From Xanthobacteraceae bacterium (GTDB taxonomy: Bacteria; Pseudomonadota; Alphaproteobacteria; Rhizobiales; Xanthobacteraceae), in contig JASHWN010000434.1 of the NCBI GenBank assembly GCA_030044035.1, forward strand, positions 1 to 5,160: a stretch of DNA of 5,160 bases. The letters run 5' to 3'. Both the position numbers and the translations under genes were made by a program. Below, piece after piece: positions 1 to 5,160 of this stretch. Below the pieces are notes generated by a model that was not told the origin of the DNA, did no database searches, and saw only the letters and a list, made by a program, of their open reading frames with translations. Numbering within the stretch: position 1 is the first letter of the stretch; every line of letters starts with the position of its first letter.

Positions 1-734
1 CCCATGCCGCCGACCACCACCACGATGAAAGCCTTCAGAACCCAATCCAGTCCCATCGTATGGCTGACGCCGACCAGCGGAGCGAACAAGACGCCGCTCG
101 CCGCCGCCATCGCGGCGCCGATGGCAAACACGCCGGTATAGACGAGCGGCACGGGAATTCCCATGGCCTGCGCCATGGTGCGATCCTGCGCGGTGGCCCT
201 GATCCAAATGCCGAACTTGCTGAATTTGAGGAACAGCCAGAAGCCGCCGATGATCGCCGCCGACAGCACCGCAATGAGGATGCGGTACCAGGGATATTGC
301 AGATAAAACATGTTGAAGTAGAGATTGAGCGGCTCGGGAATGCGCCGCGCCACCGGCCCGAACTGCCACAGCGCGTAATTCTGCAGCACAAGCGAGATGC
401 CGAAGGTGGCCAGAATCGTGTTGAGCGGGTCACGGCCGATCAGCGGCCGCAGCGTCACGACCTGCAAGACCGCGCCGAACACCGCGATGATCAGCGCCGC
501 GGCAACCAGCGACAGCCAAAAATTGCCGGTGGCGGCGAACACCAGCACGCCCATATAGGCGCCGAACATGAACAGCTCGCCATGGGCGAAATTCACCACG
601 TCCATGATGCCGAAGATCAGCGTCAGGCCGGAAGCGACCAGCGCCAAAATCATGCCGGTGACGATGCCGTTCACCGTCTGGATGATGATCAGGTCGATCG
701 GGATGGCGTGGAAGAAGTGTCCGACCGCGCCCAT
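1..734 (-). CDS. livH: Branched-chain amino acid-type ABC transporter permease, LivH family (3' end missing)
   Basis: Inner-membrane permease of a HAAT-family importer; it would pair with a LivM-type permease to form the channel driven by the LivG and LivF ATPases encoded just upstream. Reading leftward from the ATG at 734-732, 244 codons are open with no stop, so the gene runs past position 1; family members are about 290 residues, so roughly 45 are missing. The LivH hallmark NFAHGELFMFGAY is at residues 48-60, preceded by hydrophobic segments at about 15-45. Further hydrophobic stretches lie at about 61-95, 105-120, 152-170 and 198-220, and 234 onward begins another. The loop IRATAQDRTMAQAMGI (178-193) matches the cytoplasmic ATPase-coupling loop of these permeases. 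The start lies 3 nt after the livF stop, with a GGGGA purine run about 10 nt upstream, so it is co-transcribed. The family is clear; the substrate (branched-chain amino acids, amides or aromatic acids) cannot be told from this chain. Confidence 0.95.
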   Translation of the reverse strand, partial: MGAVGHFFHAIPIDLIIIQTVNGIVTGMILALVASGLTLIFGIMDVVNFAHGELFMFGAYMGVLVFAATGNFWLSLVAAALIIAVFGAVLQVVTLRPLIGRDPLNTILATFGISLVLQNYALWQFGPVARRIPEPLNLYFNMFYLQYPWYRILIAVLSAAIIGGFWLFLKFSKFGIWIRATAQDRTMAQAMGIPVPLVYTGVFAIGAAMAAASGVLFAPLVGVSHTMGLDWVLKAFIVVVVGGM

Positions 735-737
735 CGG

Positions 738-1496
738 CTAAATCCCCAGATACTGCTTGATGATGGGATCGTGCACCGAAATGTCCGAGGCGGCGCAATG
801 GTGGCGGACGCTGCCCTTCTCCATGATGTAGACGCGCTGGCTCGCCTCCAGCGTCAGCGGCACGTTCTGTTCGACCAGCAGGATGGCGACGCCGTCCTTG
901 TGCAGCACCTCGACGATTTGCCGGATCTGCGACACCATGCGCGGCATCAAGCCTTCGGTCGGCTCGTCGAGCAGGATGATCTTCGGCTCCAGCATCATGG
1001 CGCGGGCGATCGCCAGCATCTGCTGTTCGCCGCCCGACAGCGTGCCGCCGGCCTGACTGCGCCGCTCGGCCAGCACGGGAAAGAAAGTAAAGACCTTGTC
1101 GAGCAGCACGCGGCGCCTTTCCTCGGTGATGCCGTTGCGGTCGAGCCCGGTGCGCAGATTTTCCATCACGGTGAGGAGCCGGAAGATGCGGCGGTCCTCG
1201 GGCACATAACCGATGCCGCGCCGAGCGAGTTTGTGCGGCGGCATTCCGGTAATGGGACGGCCGTCGAGCAAGACCGCGCCGCGGCTCGGCTGAATGAGGC
1301 CCATGATGGTTTTGAGCGTCGTCGATTTGCCGACGCCGTTGCGGCCGAGCAGTCCCACCACCTCGCCCGGCGCCACGGTCAGTGACACGCCGTGCAGGAT
1401 GTGGCTCTTGCCGTAATAAGTATGCACGTCATCGACGCGGACGAGCGGCTCGGCGCTGACGGCTGCGGCGCTCATGTCGGCGGCTACGGCACTCAT
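738..1496 (-). CDS. livF: Branched-chain amino acid-type ABC transporter ATP-binding protein, LivF family
   Basis: Cytoplasmic ATPase, 252 residues, normal for LivF (about 235-255). The N-terminal 17 residues are a poorly conserved Ala/Ser-rich lead; the ABC domain begins at about PLVRVDDVHTYYGK. Walker A is GRNGVGKST at 51-59, the Q-loop region GYVPEDRRIF at 96-105 has Glu where many ABC proteins have Gln (usual in LivF), the signature LSGGEQQ is at 153-159, and Walker B ILLDEP is at 174-179. The H-loop position is Gln in LVEQN (207-211), also usual for LivF. The ATG at 1496-1494 overlaps the livG stop by 4 nt (ATGA), implying translational coupling; a GGAGG sits at 1514-1510, rather far away (13 nt). 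A second in-frame ATG at 1475 gives a protein 7 residues shorter and is a credible alternative. The last codons end 3 nt before livH. ABC identity is certain and LivF over LivG assignment is strong. Confidence 0.96.
   Translation of the reverse strand: MSAVAADMSAAAVSAEPLVRVDDVHTYYGKSHILHGVSLTVAPGEVVGLLGRNGVGKSTTLKTIMGLIQPSRGAVLLDGRPITGMPPHKLARRGIGYVPEDRRIFRLLTVMENLRTGLDRNGITEERRRVLLDKVFTFFPVLAERRSQAGGTLSGGEQQMLAIARAMMLEPKIILLDEPTEGLMPRMVSQIRQIVEVLHKDGVAILLVEQNVPLTLEASQRVYIMEKGSVRHHCAASDISVHDPIIKQYLGI
1455..1496 (-). repeat. Imperfect 21-nt tandem duplication covering the livF start codon
   Basis: Read on the minus strand, 1496-1476 and 1475-1455 are two adjacent 21-nt units, each beginning ATGAG and matching at 16 of 21 positions; three of the five differences are single transitions in the first 17 bases. 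In frame they encode MSAVAAD and MSAAAVS. The result is two consecutive candidate start codons for livF, only the first of which overlaps the livG stop. Ala-rich, GC-rich sequence can look repetitive by chance, so duplication origin is an inference. Confidence 0.5.
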
Positions 1497-2287
1497 GTCT
1501 TCAGATAAACCTCCAGCACCCTGGGATTTTCCTGGATTTCCTCCGGCGTGCCTTCTGCAAGAATCGCGCCGTAGTGCAGGACCGTAATGCGGTCGGCGAG
1601 GCCCATGACCACTTCCATGTCGTGCTCTACGATCAGAATGGTCAGATGCTCGGCGATGCGGCGCACCAGCTCGACGGTGTGATGGGTCTCGGCCGCGCTC
1701 ATGCCGGCGGTCGGCTCGTCGAGGCACAGCAGCTGCGGATCGGTGGCGAGCGCGATACCGATCTCGAGATTGCGCTGCTCGCCGTGCGACAGATTAGAGG
1801 CGGCCTCGTTGGCCTTGTCGAGCAAGCCGACCGATTGCAGCGCCGCTTCCGCCTTGGCGTTGATGTCGGGGAAGGTGGTGTGGTGCGAGACCATGTTCCA
1901 GGCGTGGCGCCGCGACTGCGCGGCGATGCGCACGTTCTCCAGCACGCTGGCATTCGGTAGGATGTTGGTGATCTGATAAGAGCGGGCAATACCCTTCTGC
2001 GAAATTTCGTTCGACGGCAGTCCGGTGATGTCCTCGCCGTTGAACATGATGCGGCCGCTGCTCGGCCGCAGCACGCCGGTCAGGCAATTGAAGAACGTGC
2101 TCTTGCCGGCACCGTTCGGTCCGATGATGGCGCGGACTTGTTCGCGCGGCAGTTCGAAATTGACGTTCGAGAGCGCCGCCAATCCGCCGAAGCGGATCGA
2201 CAGCAGCTCGGTCCTGAGAATGGGCTCCGACGCCGCTCCCCGGCCGGCGGCCGGGGAGCCTGGATCGAGCGACGGGTCGGCGCGCAC
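1493..2287 (-). CDS. livG: Branched-chain amino acid-type ABC transporter ATP-binding protein, LivG family
   Basis: Cytoplasmic ATPase, 264 residues from a GTG at 2287-2285 directly abutting the TAA of the binding-protein gene; LivG proteins are usually about 250-260. Walker A GPNGAGKST is at 56-64, Q-loop Gln at 105 (SYQITNIL), signature LSHGEQR at 166-172, Walker B LLCLDEP at 186-192, D-loop AGMS at 194-197 and H-loop His222 (EHD). The segment AGMSAAET after Walker B and the long insert after SYQITNIL are LivG-like and separate it from the neighbouring LivF. The first 22 or so residues, rich in Pro, Gly and Ala, have no counterpart that I recognise in the family, and a strong hairpin lies in their DNA. 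No ATG, GTG or TTG occurs between the GTG and the conserved core (which begins at about EPILRTELLSIRFGG), so the GTG is the best start despite lacking a clear Shine-Dalgarno; translation is probably coupled to the upstream gene. It overlaps livF by 4 nt. Confidence 0.95.
   Translation of the reverse strand: MRADPSLDPGSPAAGRGAASEPILRTELLSIRFGGLAALSNVNFELPREQVRAIIGPNGAGKSTFFNCLTGVLRPSSGRIMFNGEDITGLPSNEISQKGIARSYQITNILPNASVLENVRIAAQSRRHAWNMVSHHTTFPDINAKAEAALQSVGLLDKANEAASNLSHGEQRNLEIGIALATDPQLLCLDEPTAGMSAAETHHTVELVRRIAEHLTILIVEHDMEVVMGLADRITVLHYGAILAEGTPEEIQENPRVLEVYLKT
2235..2259 (-). promoter_or_regulatory. Perfect GC-rich hairpin within the livG start region (possible attenuator or mRNA stabiliser)
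   Basis: An 11-nt arm (2235-2245, GCTCCCCGGCC) is followed by a 3-nt loop and its exact reverse complement (2249-2259). It falls 29 nt after the end of the binding-protein gene on the transcript, inside codons 10-18 of the GTG-started livG. No U-tract follows, so it is not a classical terminator. In binding-protein ABC operons, intercistronic stems after the binding-protein gene are known to protect the upstream mRNA and reduce downstream expression (the malE-malF type arrangement); assigning that role here is inference. It could also be a dispersed palindromic element that has landed in coding DNA. Confidence 0.6.
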
Positions 2288-3583
2288 TTAGGCGGTGAAG
2301 GTGCAGGCCGGCGGGAAGATGGTCTTGTCCTTCGCCACCGTATCGAGCAGCTCGAACTTGCCGCCTTTGACGGTGTAGAGGAACTCGCGCAGGAACGCCT
2401 GATGGTCGGCCTTGCGGAGCGTCTTGTCGCCCTGCGGGAAGTCGTAACCTTCCTTCATCTCGAGGCCTTCCAGCGCCTCGATCAGCTTCATCGTATCGGA
2501 GCGCCCCTGGAACTTCGACATCTCCATGGCGACCTTCAAGGCATTCATCGCCTCGTAATTCGACTGCACGTAACGGTCGGGCAGCGGTCCTGACGGATCG
2601 ATCTTGGCGAGCCGCGCCTTGGCGTCGTCGAAGAACGCGTGCAGGTACGGCGTGTCGAGCGGGCCCTGGAAGACCGGGATGTAGCGGTTGATGGCGACGA
2701 AGCCGTCGATCTTGTTGCCCAAAGCCGGCAGGTTGACGGATTCGCAGATCGCGCCGTCGCCCGCCGACTTGTACTTTCTGGTGAGCCCGAGATCGTAGGC
2801 CTGATTGCCGTAGGTCACGCCGTCCTTGCCGAACAGGATGGCGAACACGCCGTCGAAATCGCCGGTGATCTTCGACAAGAACGGCGTCATGTCGGCGGTG
2901 CCGAGCGGAATGCCGGTGGTGCCGACCACCTCGCCGCCGTTTTTCTTGATCTCGGCGGCATAGGCGTCGCGCGTCGACTGTCCCCACGAATAGTCGGCAT
3001 AGACGATGTGCCATTTCTTGCCCATTTTGGTGAGCAAGGGCCCGAACGCCACCGCCTGCGCCGGCGCATAATCGTGGACGCGGAAGCTGTAGCGGTTGCA
3101 GGCCGAGGTGGTCAGCGTGGTGTCGAGGCAGACGCTGATCATGTTGACGATCTTGGACTGATTCCAGACCGGCATGCAGGCGAGGCAGATGTTGGAGAGG
3201 AAGCCGCCGACATGAGCGTCGATCTGGTCCTGCTGCACCATTTTCTCGGTCTTCTGACGCGCCACTGCCGGCGAACTCGCGTCATCGACGATGTCGAGTT
3301 CGACCGGACGGCCGTTGATGCCGCCGTTCTTGTTGATGCGGTCGGCGGCCATCTGCAGGCCGACCACCGCGGTCTTGCCGCCGTCGGCGGCGACGCCGGA
3401 GAGCGGCTGCTCCGAGCCGATCTTATAGGGCTTGGCGGCGCCGAACGCGGCGCGCCAAGGCGCCGGCACCAGCATCATCGCGCCGAGCGCGCCGCCGCCC
3501 CAGCCGACCAGGCGCCGGCGCGTGGTCTTGCCGCGATACCAGATGTCTTCCGCCCATTTTTCTTCTTTCCACTTCTCAGTCAT
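2288..3583 (-). CDS. Periplasmic substrate-binding protein of a HAAT-type ABC importer (Peripla_BP_6 family), Tat-type signal
   Basis: Binds the transported solute in the periplasm and delivers it to the LivH/LivM-type permease. It has 431 residues from the ATG at 3583-3581, chosen because GGGAG (3595-3591) sits 7 nt upstream; an in-frame ATG at 3619 would add 12 residues but lacks such a site. The N-terminus has a charged 20-residue lead, then T-R-R-R-L-V at 21-26 followed by a hydrophobic stretch to about 42, resembling a twin-arginine signal; cleavage after A50 (GAA|KPY) fits small residues at -3 and -1. The mature part begins KPYKIGSEQPLSG, and AADRINKNGGINGRPVEL (79-96) is typical of type I Leu/Ile/Val-family binding proteins. 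Six cysteines occur in the mature chain (133, 136, 152, 162, 280, 427), including CLAC. It heads the leftward operon, its stop abutting livG. Ligand unknown: branched-chain amino acids, amides/urea and aromatic acids are all handled by this family. Confidence 0.93.
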   Translation of the reverse strand: MTEKWKEEKWAEDIWYRGKTTRRRLVGWGGGALGAMMLVPAPWRAAFGAAKPYKIGSEQPLSGVAADGGKTAVVGLQMAADRINKNGGINGRPVELDIVDDASSPAVARQKTEKMVQQDQIDAHVGGFLSNICLACMPVWNQSKIVNMISVCLDTTLTTSACNRYSFRVHDYAPAQAVAFGPLLTKMGKKWHIVYADYSWGQSTRDAYAAEIKKNGGEVVGTTGIPLGTADMTPFLSKITGDFDGVFAILFGKDGVTYGNQAYDLGLTRKYKSAGDGAICESVNLPALGNKIDGFVAINRYIPVFQGPLDTPYLHAFFDDAKARLAKIDPSGPLPDRYVQSNYEAMNALKVAMEMSKFQGRSDTMKLIEALEGLEMKEGYDFPQGDKTLRKADHQAFLREFLYTVKGGKFELLDTVAKDKTIFPPACTFTA

Positions 3584-3590
3584 CGCAAGT

Positions 3591-3595
3591 CTCCC
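3591..3595 (-). promoter_or_regulatory. Ribosome binding site deciding the binding-protein start
   Basis: On the minus strand, GGGAG within AGAGGGAGA lies 7 nt before the ATG at 3583, an almost ideal Shine-Dalgarno arrangement. It argues for this ATG over the in-frame ATG 36 nt further upstream, and lies inside what would be coding sequence if the longer form were used. Confidence 0.8.
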
Positions 3596-3608
3596 TCTGG
3601 ATTCATTC

Positions 3609-3622
3609 TCGATGCGCATCGA
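3609..3622. promoter_or_regulatory. Perfect 14-bp palindrome, candidate operator
   Basis: TCGATGCGCATCGA is its own reverse complement over all 14 bases and centres about 32 bp upstream of the binding-protein start codon, in the expected 5' leader or promoter-proximal region of the leftward operon. Position and dyad symmetry fit a dimeric regulator site, but I do not recognise a named operator, and palindromes of this length in GC-rich DNA are not proof of binding. Confidence 0.35.
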
Positions 3623-3847
3623 AAGCTCGCGCCCGCGTGGCTGGGGCGAGGCTGCGGCCGTTGGCGGGCTCTTGGCTTGGCAGCCGGCGCATTAGCAAAC
3701 GCGATCTTGCATGTCGTTTCAACAAAATTCGCAGCTTTGGGCCGGCCGTGACGGCATTTGGTTACGCGTAAGATCGTCGCGGCAGCCGTATTTCCCGGCG
3801 CTGATCCGATGATAAAATGGGCAGAAAGCTTAACGGCATCACCGAAC

Positions 3848-3852
3848 CGGAG
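3848..3852 (+). promoter_or_regulatory. Ribosome binding site deciding the DUF1445 gene start
   Basis: CGGAG ends 6 nt before the ATG at 3859. The alternative in-frame ATG at 3817 has no purine-rich site in front of it and overlaps a possible -10 element, so 3859 is preferred; the third candidate ATG, at 3874, has no comparable site. Confidence 0.65.
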
Positions 3853-3858
3853 CGCGCC

Positions 3859-4686
3859 ATGGCCACGGCCACAATGCGACGAACACAGTCCGAGGATCGC
3901 CCGACCTTGCCGCCGACCGGGATTGCGGCGCGGCAGCTTATTCGCCGCGGCGCCCATGCCGGGCCGACCAACGGTCTGGCGCCAGGCTATGTGCAGGGAA
4001 ACCTCGCGATCCTGCCGCATCGGCTGGCCGAGGATTTCATGCGGTTCTGTCAGCTCAATCCAAAGCCGTGCCCGCTGATCGGCGTCTCGGCACCGGGCGA
4101 CTGGCGGCTGCCGGCGCTTGGCGAGGACCTCGACATCCGCACCGACTTGCCGCGCTACCGAGTGTGGCGCGACGGCACCATCGCCGACGAGCCGACCGAC
4201 CTGTTGCGCTGGTGGCGCGACGACCTCGTGGTCTTTGCCATCGGTTGCTCGTTCTCGTTCGAGCAGGCGCTGATCGAGGACGGCATTGAACTACGCCACT
4301 TCACCTGCAACTGCACGGTGCCGATGTACCGCACCACCATCGAAACCGTGCCGGCCGGACCGTTCCACGGCCCGCTCGTCGTCTCGATGCGGCCGATGAA
4401 AGCGGCCGACGCCATCCGCGCGGTGCAGATCACTACGCGATTTCCTTCCGTGCACGGCGCGCCGGTGCATCTCGCCAAGCCGGAGGCGATCGGCATCAAA
4501 GACATCGCCAGGCCGGACTGGGGCGACCCGGTGCCGATCAACGACGACGAAATCCCGGTGTTCTGGGCCTGCGGCGTCACTCCGCAATCAGTGATCATGG
4601 CGGTGAAGCCGGATTTTTGCATCACCCATTATCCCGGCGCCATGCTGGTGACCGACCGCCGTAACAGCGAATTCGCCATCATGTAA
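3859..4686 (+). CDS. DUF1445 / YcsI-family putative hydro-lyase (D-glutamate cyclase-like family)
   Basis: Soluble cytoplasmic protein, 275 residues from the preferred ATG, close to the 255-275 usual for this family. No signal peptide or membrane segment is seen. Family blocks appear in order: [19 protein letters not shown] (35-53), [11 protein letters not shown] (67-77), [15 protein letters not shown] (92-106), [10 protein letters not shown] (129-138), VPMYRT (154-159), [20 protein letters not shown] (171-190), [12 protein letters not shown] (193-204), [11 protein letters not shown] (233-243) and [12 protein letters not shown] (255-266). The family is annotated as putative hydro-lyase; a mammalian member with this domain is known as a D-glutamate cyclase making 5-oxo-D-proline. 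Which reaction this bacterial protein performs is unknown, though a small hydroxy- or amino-acid substrate is plausible. It is divergent from the importer operon and followed by 108 bp and then an amidohydrolase on the same strand. An in-frame ATG at 3817 would extend it by 14 residues. The family assignment is firm, the chemistry is not. Confidence 0.93.
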   Translation: MATATMRRTQSEDRPTLPPTGIAARQLIRRGAHAGPTNGLAPGYVQGNLAILPHRLAEDFMRFCQLNPKPCPLIGVSAPGDWRLPALGEDLDIRTDLPRYRVWRDGTIADEPTDLLRWWRDDLVVFAIGCSFSFEQALIEDGIELRHFTCNCTVPMYRTTIETVPAGPFHGPLVVSMRPMKAADAIRAVQITTRFPSVHGAPVHLAKPEAIGIKDIARPDWGDPVPINDDEIPVFWACGVTPQSVIMAVKPDFCITHYPGAMLVTDRRNSEFAIM

Positions 4687-4694
4687 AAAGGGGC

Positions 4695-4763
4695 GAATGG
4701 CGAGTGGCGAATAGCGAATGGCGGGTTTGCGCAACCGCTCGCCATTCGCTATTCGCTATTCGC
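4695..4763. repeat. Inverted arrays of a 7-nt repeat forming a long stem (intergenic cruciform)
   Basis: Four tandem 7-mers, GAATGGC, GAGTGGC, GAATAGC, GAATGGC, occupy 4695-4722. Three on the opposite strand, GCCATTC, GCTATTC, GCTATTC, occupy 4741-4761. Positions 4700-4723 pair with 4740-4763 as a 24-bp stem with only two G-T (G-U in RNA) positions. The 16-nt loop has an inner GGTT/AACC helix. It begins 8 nt after the DUF1445 stop and ends about 30 nt before the amidohydrolase start. From memory, related GAATGGC/GAATAGC runs occur between genes in Bradyrhizobium-like genomes, but I cannot verify this here. It may act as a transcript-end stem or attenuator between the two genes, or be a dispersed repeat without function. 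Confidence 0.85.
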
Positions 4764-4779
4764 GCGGCGATGTCGCCGC
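4764..4779 (+). promoter_or_regulatory. Short GC-rich hairpin before the amidohydrolase
   Basis: GCGGCGA (4764-4770) and TCGCCGC (4773-4779) are exact reverse complements separated by 2 nt, directly abutting the larger repeat stem. In RNA the innermost pairs would open to give a looser loop. It ends 4 nt before the GAAGG ribosome binding site, so it could affect initiation. No U-tract follows, so a terminator role is not supported. Confidence 0.4.
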
Positions 4780-4782
4780 CGC

Positions 4783-4787
4783 GAAGG
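4783..4787 (+). promoter_or_regulatory. Ribosome binding site of the amidohydrolase
   Basis: GAAGG ends 7 nt before the ATG at 4795, a good spacing. It supports that start, which also places the conserved IDFQQHYTPPEL block at the very N-terminus as expected for the family. Confidence 0.65.
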
Positions 4788-4794
4788 TCTCCCG

Positions 4795-5160
4795 ATGCCC
4801 ATCGACTTTCAGCAGCATTACACGCCGCCGGAATTGCTCAAGGGCGATGCCGGCAAGGTGACGGTCGATCTCGATCGCGACGGCAATCCGCATTATCTGC
4901 TCAATCCGCTGCTCGCCGACCTTGCCGCGCACGTGCGGGTGATGGATGCGGCCGGCATCGATGCCGGCGTGTTGTCCTGCGGCTCCGGCTTCGACCAGCC
5001 GGACCTTGCGGTCTGCCGCACCATCAACGACCGCATGCGCGAGGCCGAACGGGCTTACCCCGGCCGGTTCATTGGACTCGCCCATGTGCCGGCGCTCAAG
5101 CCCACGGAAGCGGCGGCCGAATTAAAGCGCTGCGCCGTCGAGCTCGGCTTTCCGGGCGTG
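4795..5160 (+). CDS. Amidohydrolase family protein, ACMSD/Amidohydro_2 type (5' part only)
   Basis: Likely a cytoplasmic TIM-barrel metal enzyme of the group that includes aminocarboxymuconate semialdehyde decarboxylase and related decarboxylases and hydratases. The first 122 codons are open to the window edge; full-length relatives are around 300-350 residues. IDFQQHYTPPEL (3-14) corresponds to the first beta strand that normally carries the HxH metal motif, here Q6-x-H8. Later blocks AHVRVMDAAGIDAGVLS (45-61), INDRMREAERAYPGRFIGLAHVP (77-99) and AAAELKRCAVELGFPGV (106-122) match this family's usual run from the helix before the second strand to the ELGF-x-GV strand. The remaining metal and catalytic residues lie outside the window. 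It lies downstream of the DUF1445 gene on the same strand and may be co-transcribed if the repeat stem is read through. The substrate is unknown; enzymes of this type often act on ring-cleavage products or aromatic acids. Confidence 0.88.
   Translation, partial: MPIDFQQHYTPPELLKGDAGKVTVDLDRDGNPHYLLNPLLADLAAHVRVMDAAGIDAGVLSCGSGFDQPDLAVCRTINDRMREAERAYPGRFIGLAHVPALKPTEAAAELKRCAVELGFPGV

Larger units (their letters stand above)
3584..3858. other. Divergent intergenic region between the ABC operon and the DUF1445 gene
   Basis: About 275 bp with no convincing gene; it must carry the leftward operon promoter and probably the rightward one. A leftward TTGAAA (3722-3717) resembles a -35 box, but the nearest -10-like GCTAAT (3696-3691) is 20 bp away, too far for a confident call. 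Rightward, TAAAAT (3813-3818) resembles a -10 element 40 bp before the preferred ATG, without a good -35 partner. The stretch 3690-3780 is locally richer in A and T than its surroundings, as expected around promoters. No tRNA, riboswitch or repeat was recognised apart from the 14-bp palindrome. Confidence 0.5.

Noticed and set aside
60..1385. Long plus-strand open frame (441 codons) opposite livH and livF
   Set aside because: Its translation is rich in Arg, His, Asp and Gln with no recognisable domain, as expected for the antisense of high-GC genes; both genes beneath it have clear family motifs.
1794..3014. Minus-strand open frame (406 codons) crossing the binding-protein/livG junction
   Set aside because: It is an out-of-frame shadow with an Arg-rich composition, overlapping two genes with intact motifs in another frame.
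3431..3459. CTTGGCG/CGCCAAG inverted repeat with 7-nt arms in the binding-protein gene
   Set aside because: It lies in the signal-peptide coding sequence, has a 15-nt GC-rich spacer and is the kind of short match expected by chance in this composition.
3678..3696. Possible sigma-54 site (TGGCAG followed by TTAGC)
   Set aside because: The distance between the GG and GC elements is 4 bp too long for the -24/-12 geometry, and the strand points toward the DUF1445 gene with no activator evidence.
2639..3751. Plus-strand open frame (370 codons) opposite the binding-protein gene
   Set aside because: Composition is that of a GC-driven antisense shadow, no domain is recognisable, and it covers the signal-peptide coding region and the promoter area.
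3580..4020. Minus-strand open frame (146 codons) across the divergent intergenic region
   Set aside because: It overlaps the start of the well-supported DUF1445 gene on the opposite strand, is Arg/Ala-rich and shows no motif; its end overlaps the start of the binding-protein gene in another frame.
4695..4779. CRISPR array or rho-independent terminator at the repeat stems
   Set aside because: The repeats are contiguous 7-mers without spacers, and no run of T follows either stem, so neither call is supported; described as repeat and hairpin instead.

Overview
This window is high-GC, densely coding DNA. Gene content, codon use and protein style suggest an alphaproteobacterium, most likely of the Hyphomicrobiales (Bradyrhizobium/Rhodopseudomonas/Xanthobacteraceae-like). 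That placement is an inference from family resemblance, since no rRNA or marker gene is present.

Left two thirds (1-3583, minus strand): a high-affinity branched-chain-amino-acid-type ABC importer operon, read right to left. It starts with a periplasmic substrate-binding protein carrying a Tat-like signal peptide (2288-3583). Next come the LivG-type ATPase (1493-2287), the LivF-type ATPase (738-1496) and a LivH-type permease cut off by the window edge (1-734). The genes are very tightly packed: stop abutting start, a 4-nt ATGA overlap, then a 3-nt gap. A second permease (LivM type) would be expected just beyond position 1 but cannot be seen. A perfect 11-bp-arm hairpin lies in the first codons of livG, just after the binding-protein gene, and could set the ratio of binding protein to transporter.

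Middle (3584-3858): a divergent intergenic region that should hold promoters for both sides. It has a good Shine-Dalgarno for the binding protein, a perfect 14-bp palindrome 25 bp upstream of that gene, and a good Shine-Dalgarno for the rightward gene.

Right third (3859-5160, plus strand): a DUF1445/YcsI-family putative hydro-lyase (D-glutamate-cyclase-like fold family), then about 108 bp of non-coding DNA with inverted arrays of a 7-nt repeat forming a long stem, then the 5' part of an amidohydrolase of the ACMSD/Amidohydro_2 type that runs off the right edge.

A plausible reading is an uptake-plus-catabolism locus: the ABC importer brings in a small organic or amino acid and the two enzymes act on it or its products. 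The substrate is not identifiable from sequence alone. Nothing here is clearly a new defence or mobile system. The points most worth a second look are the 7-nt repeat cruciform, the hairpin inside the livG start region, the cysteine-rich Tat-type binding protein, and the Gln replacing the first metal-ligand His in the amidohydrolase.
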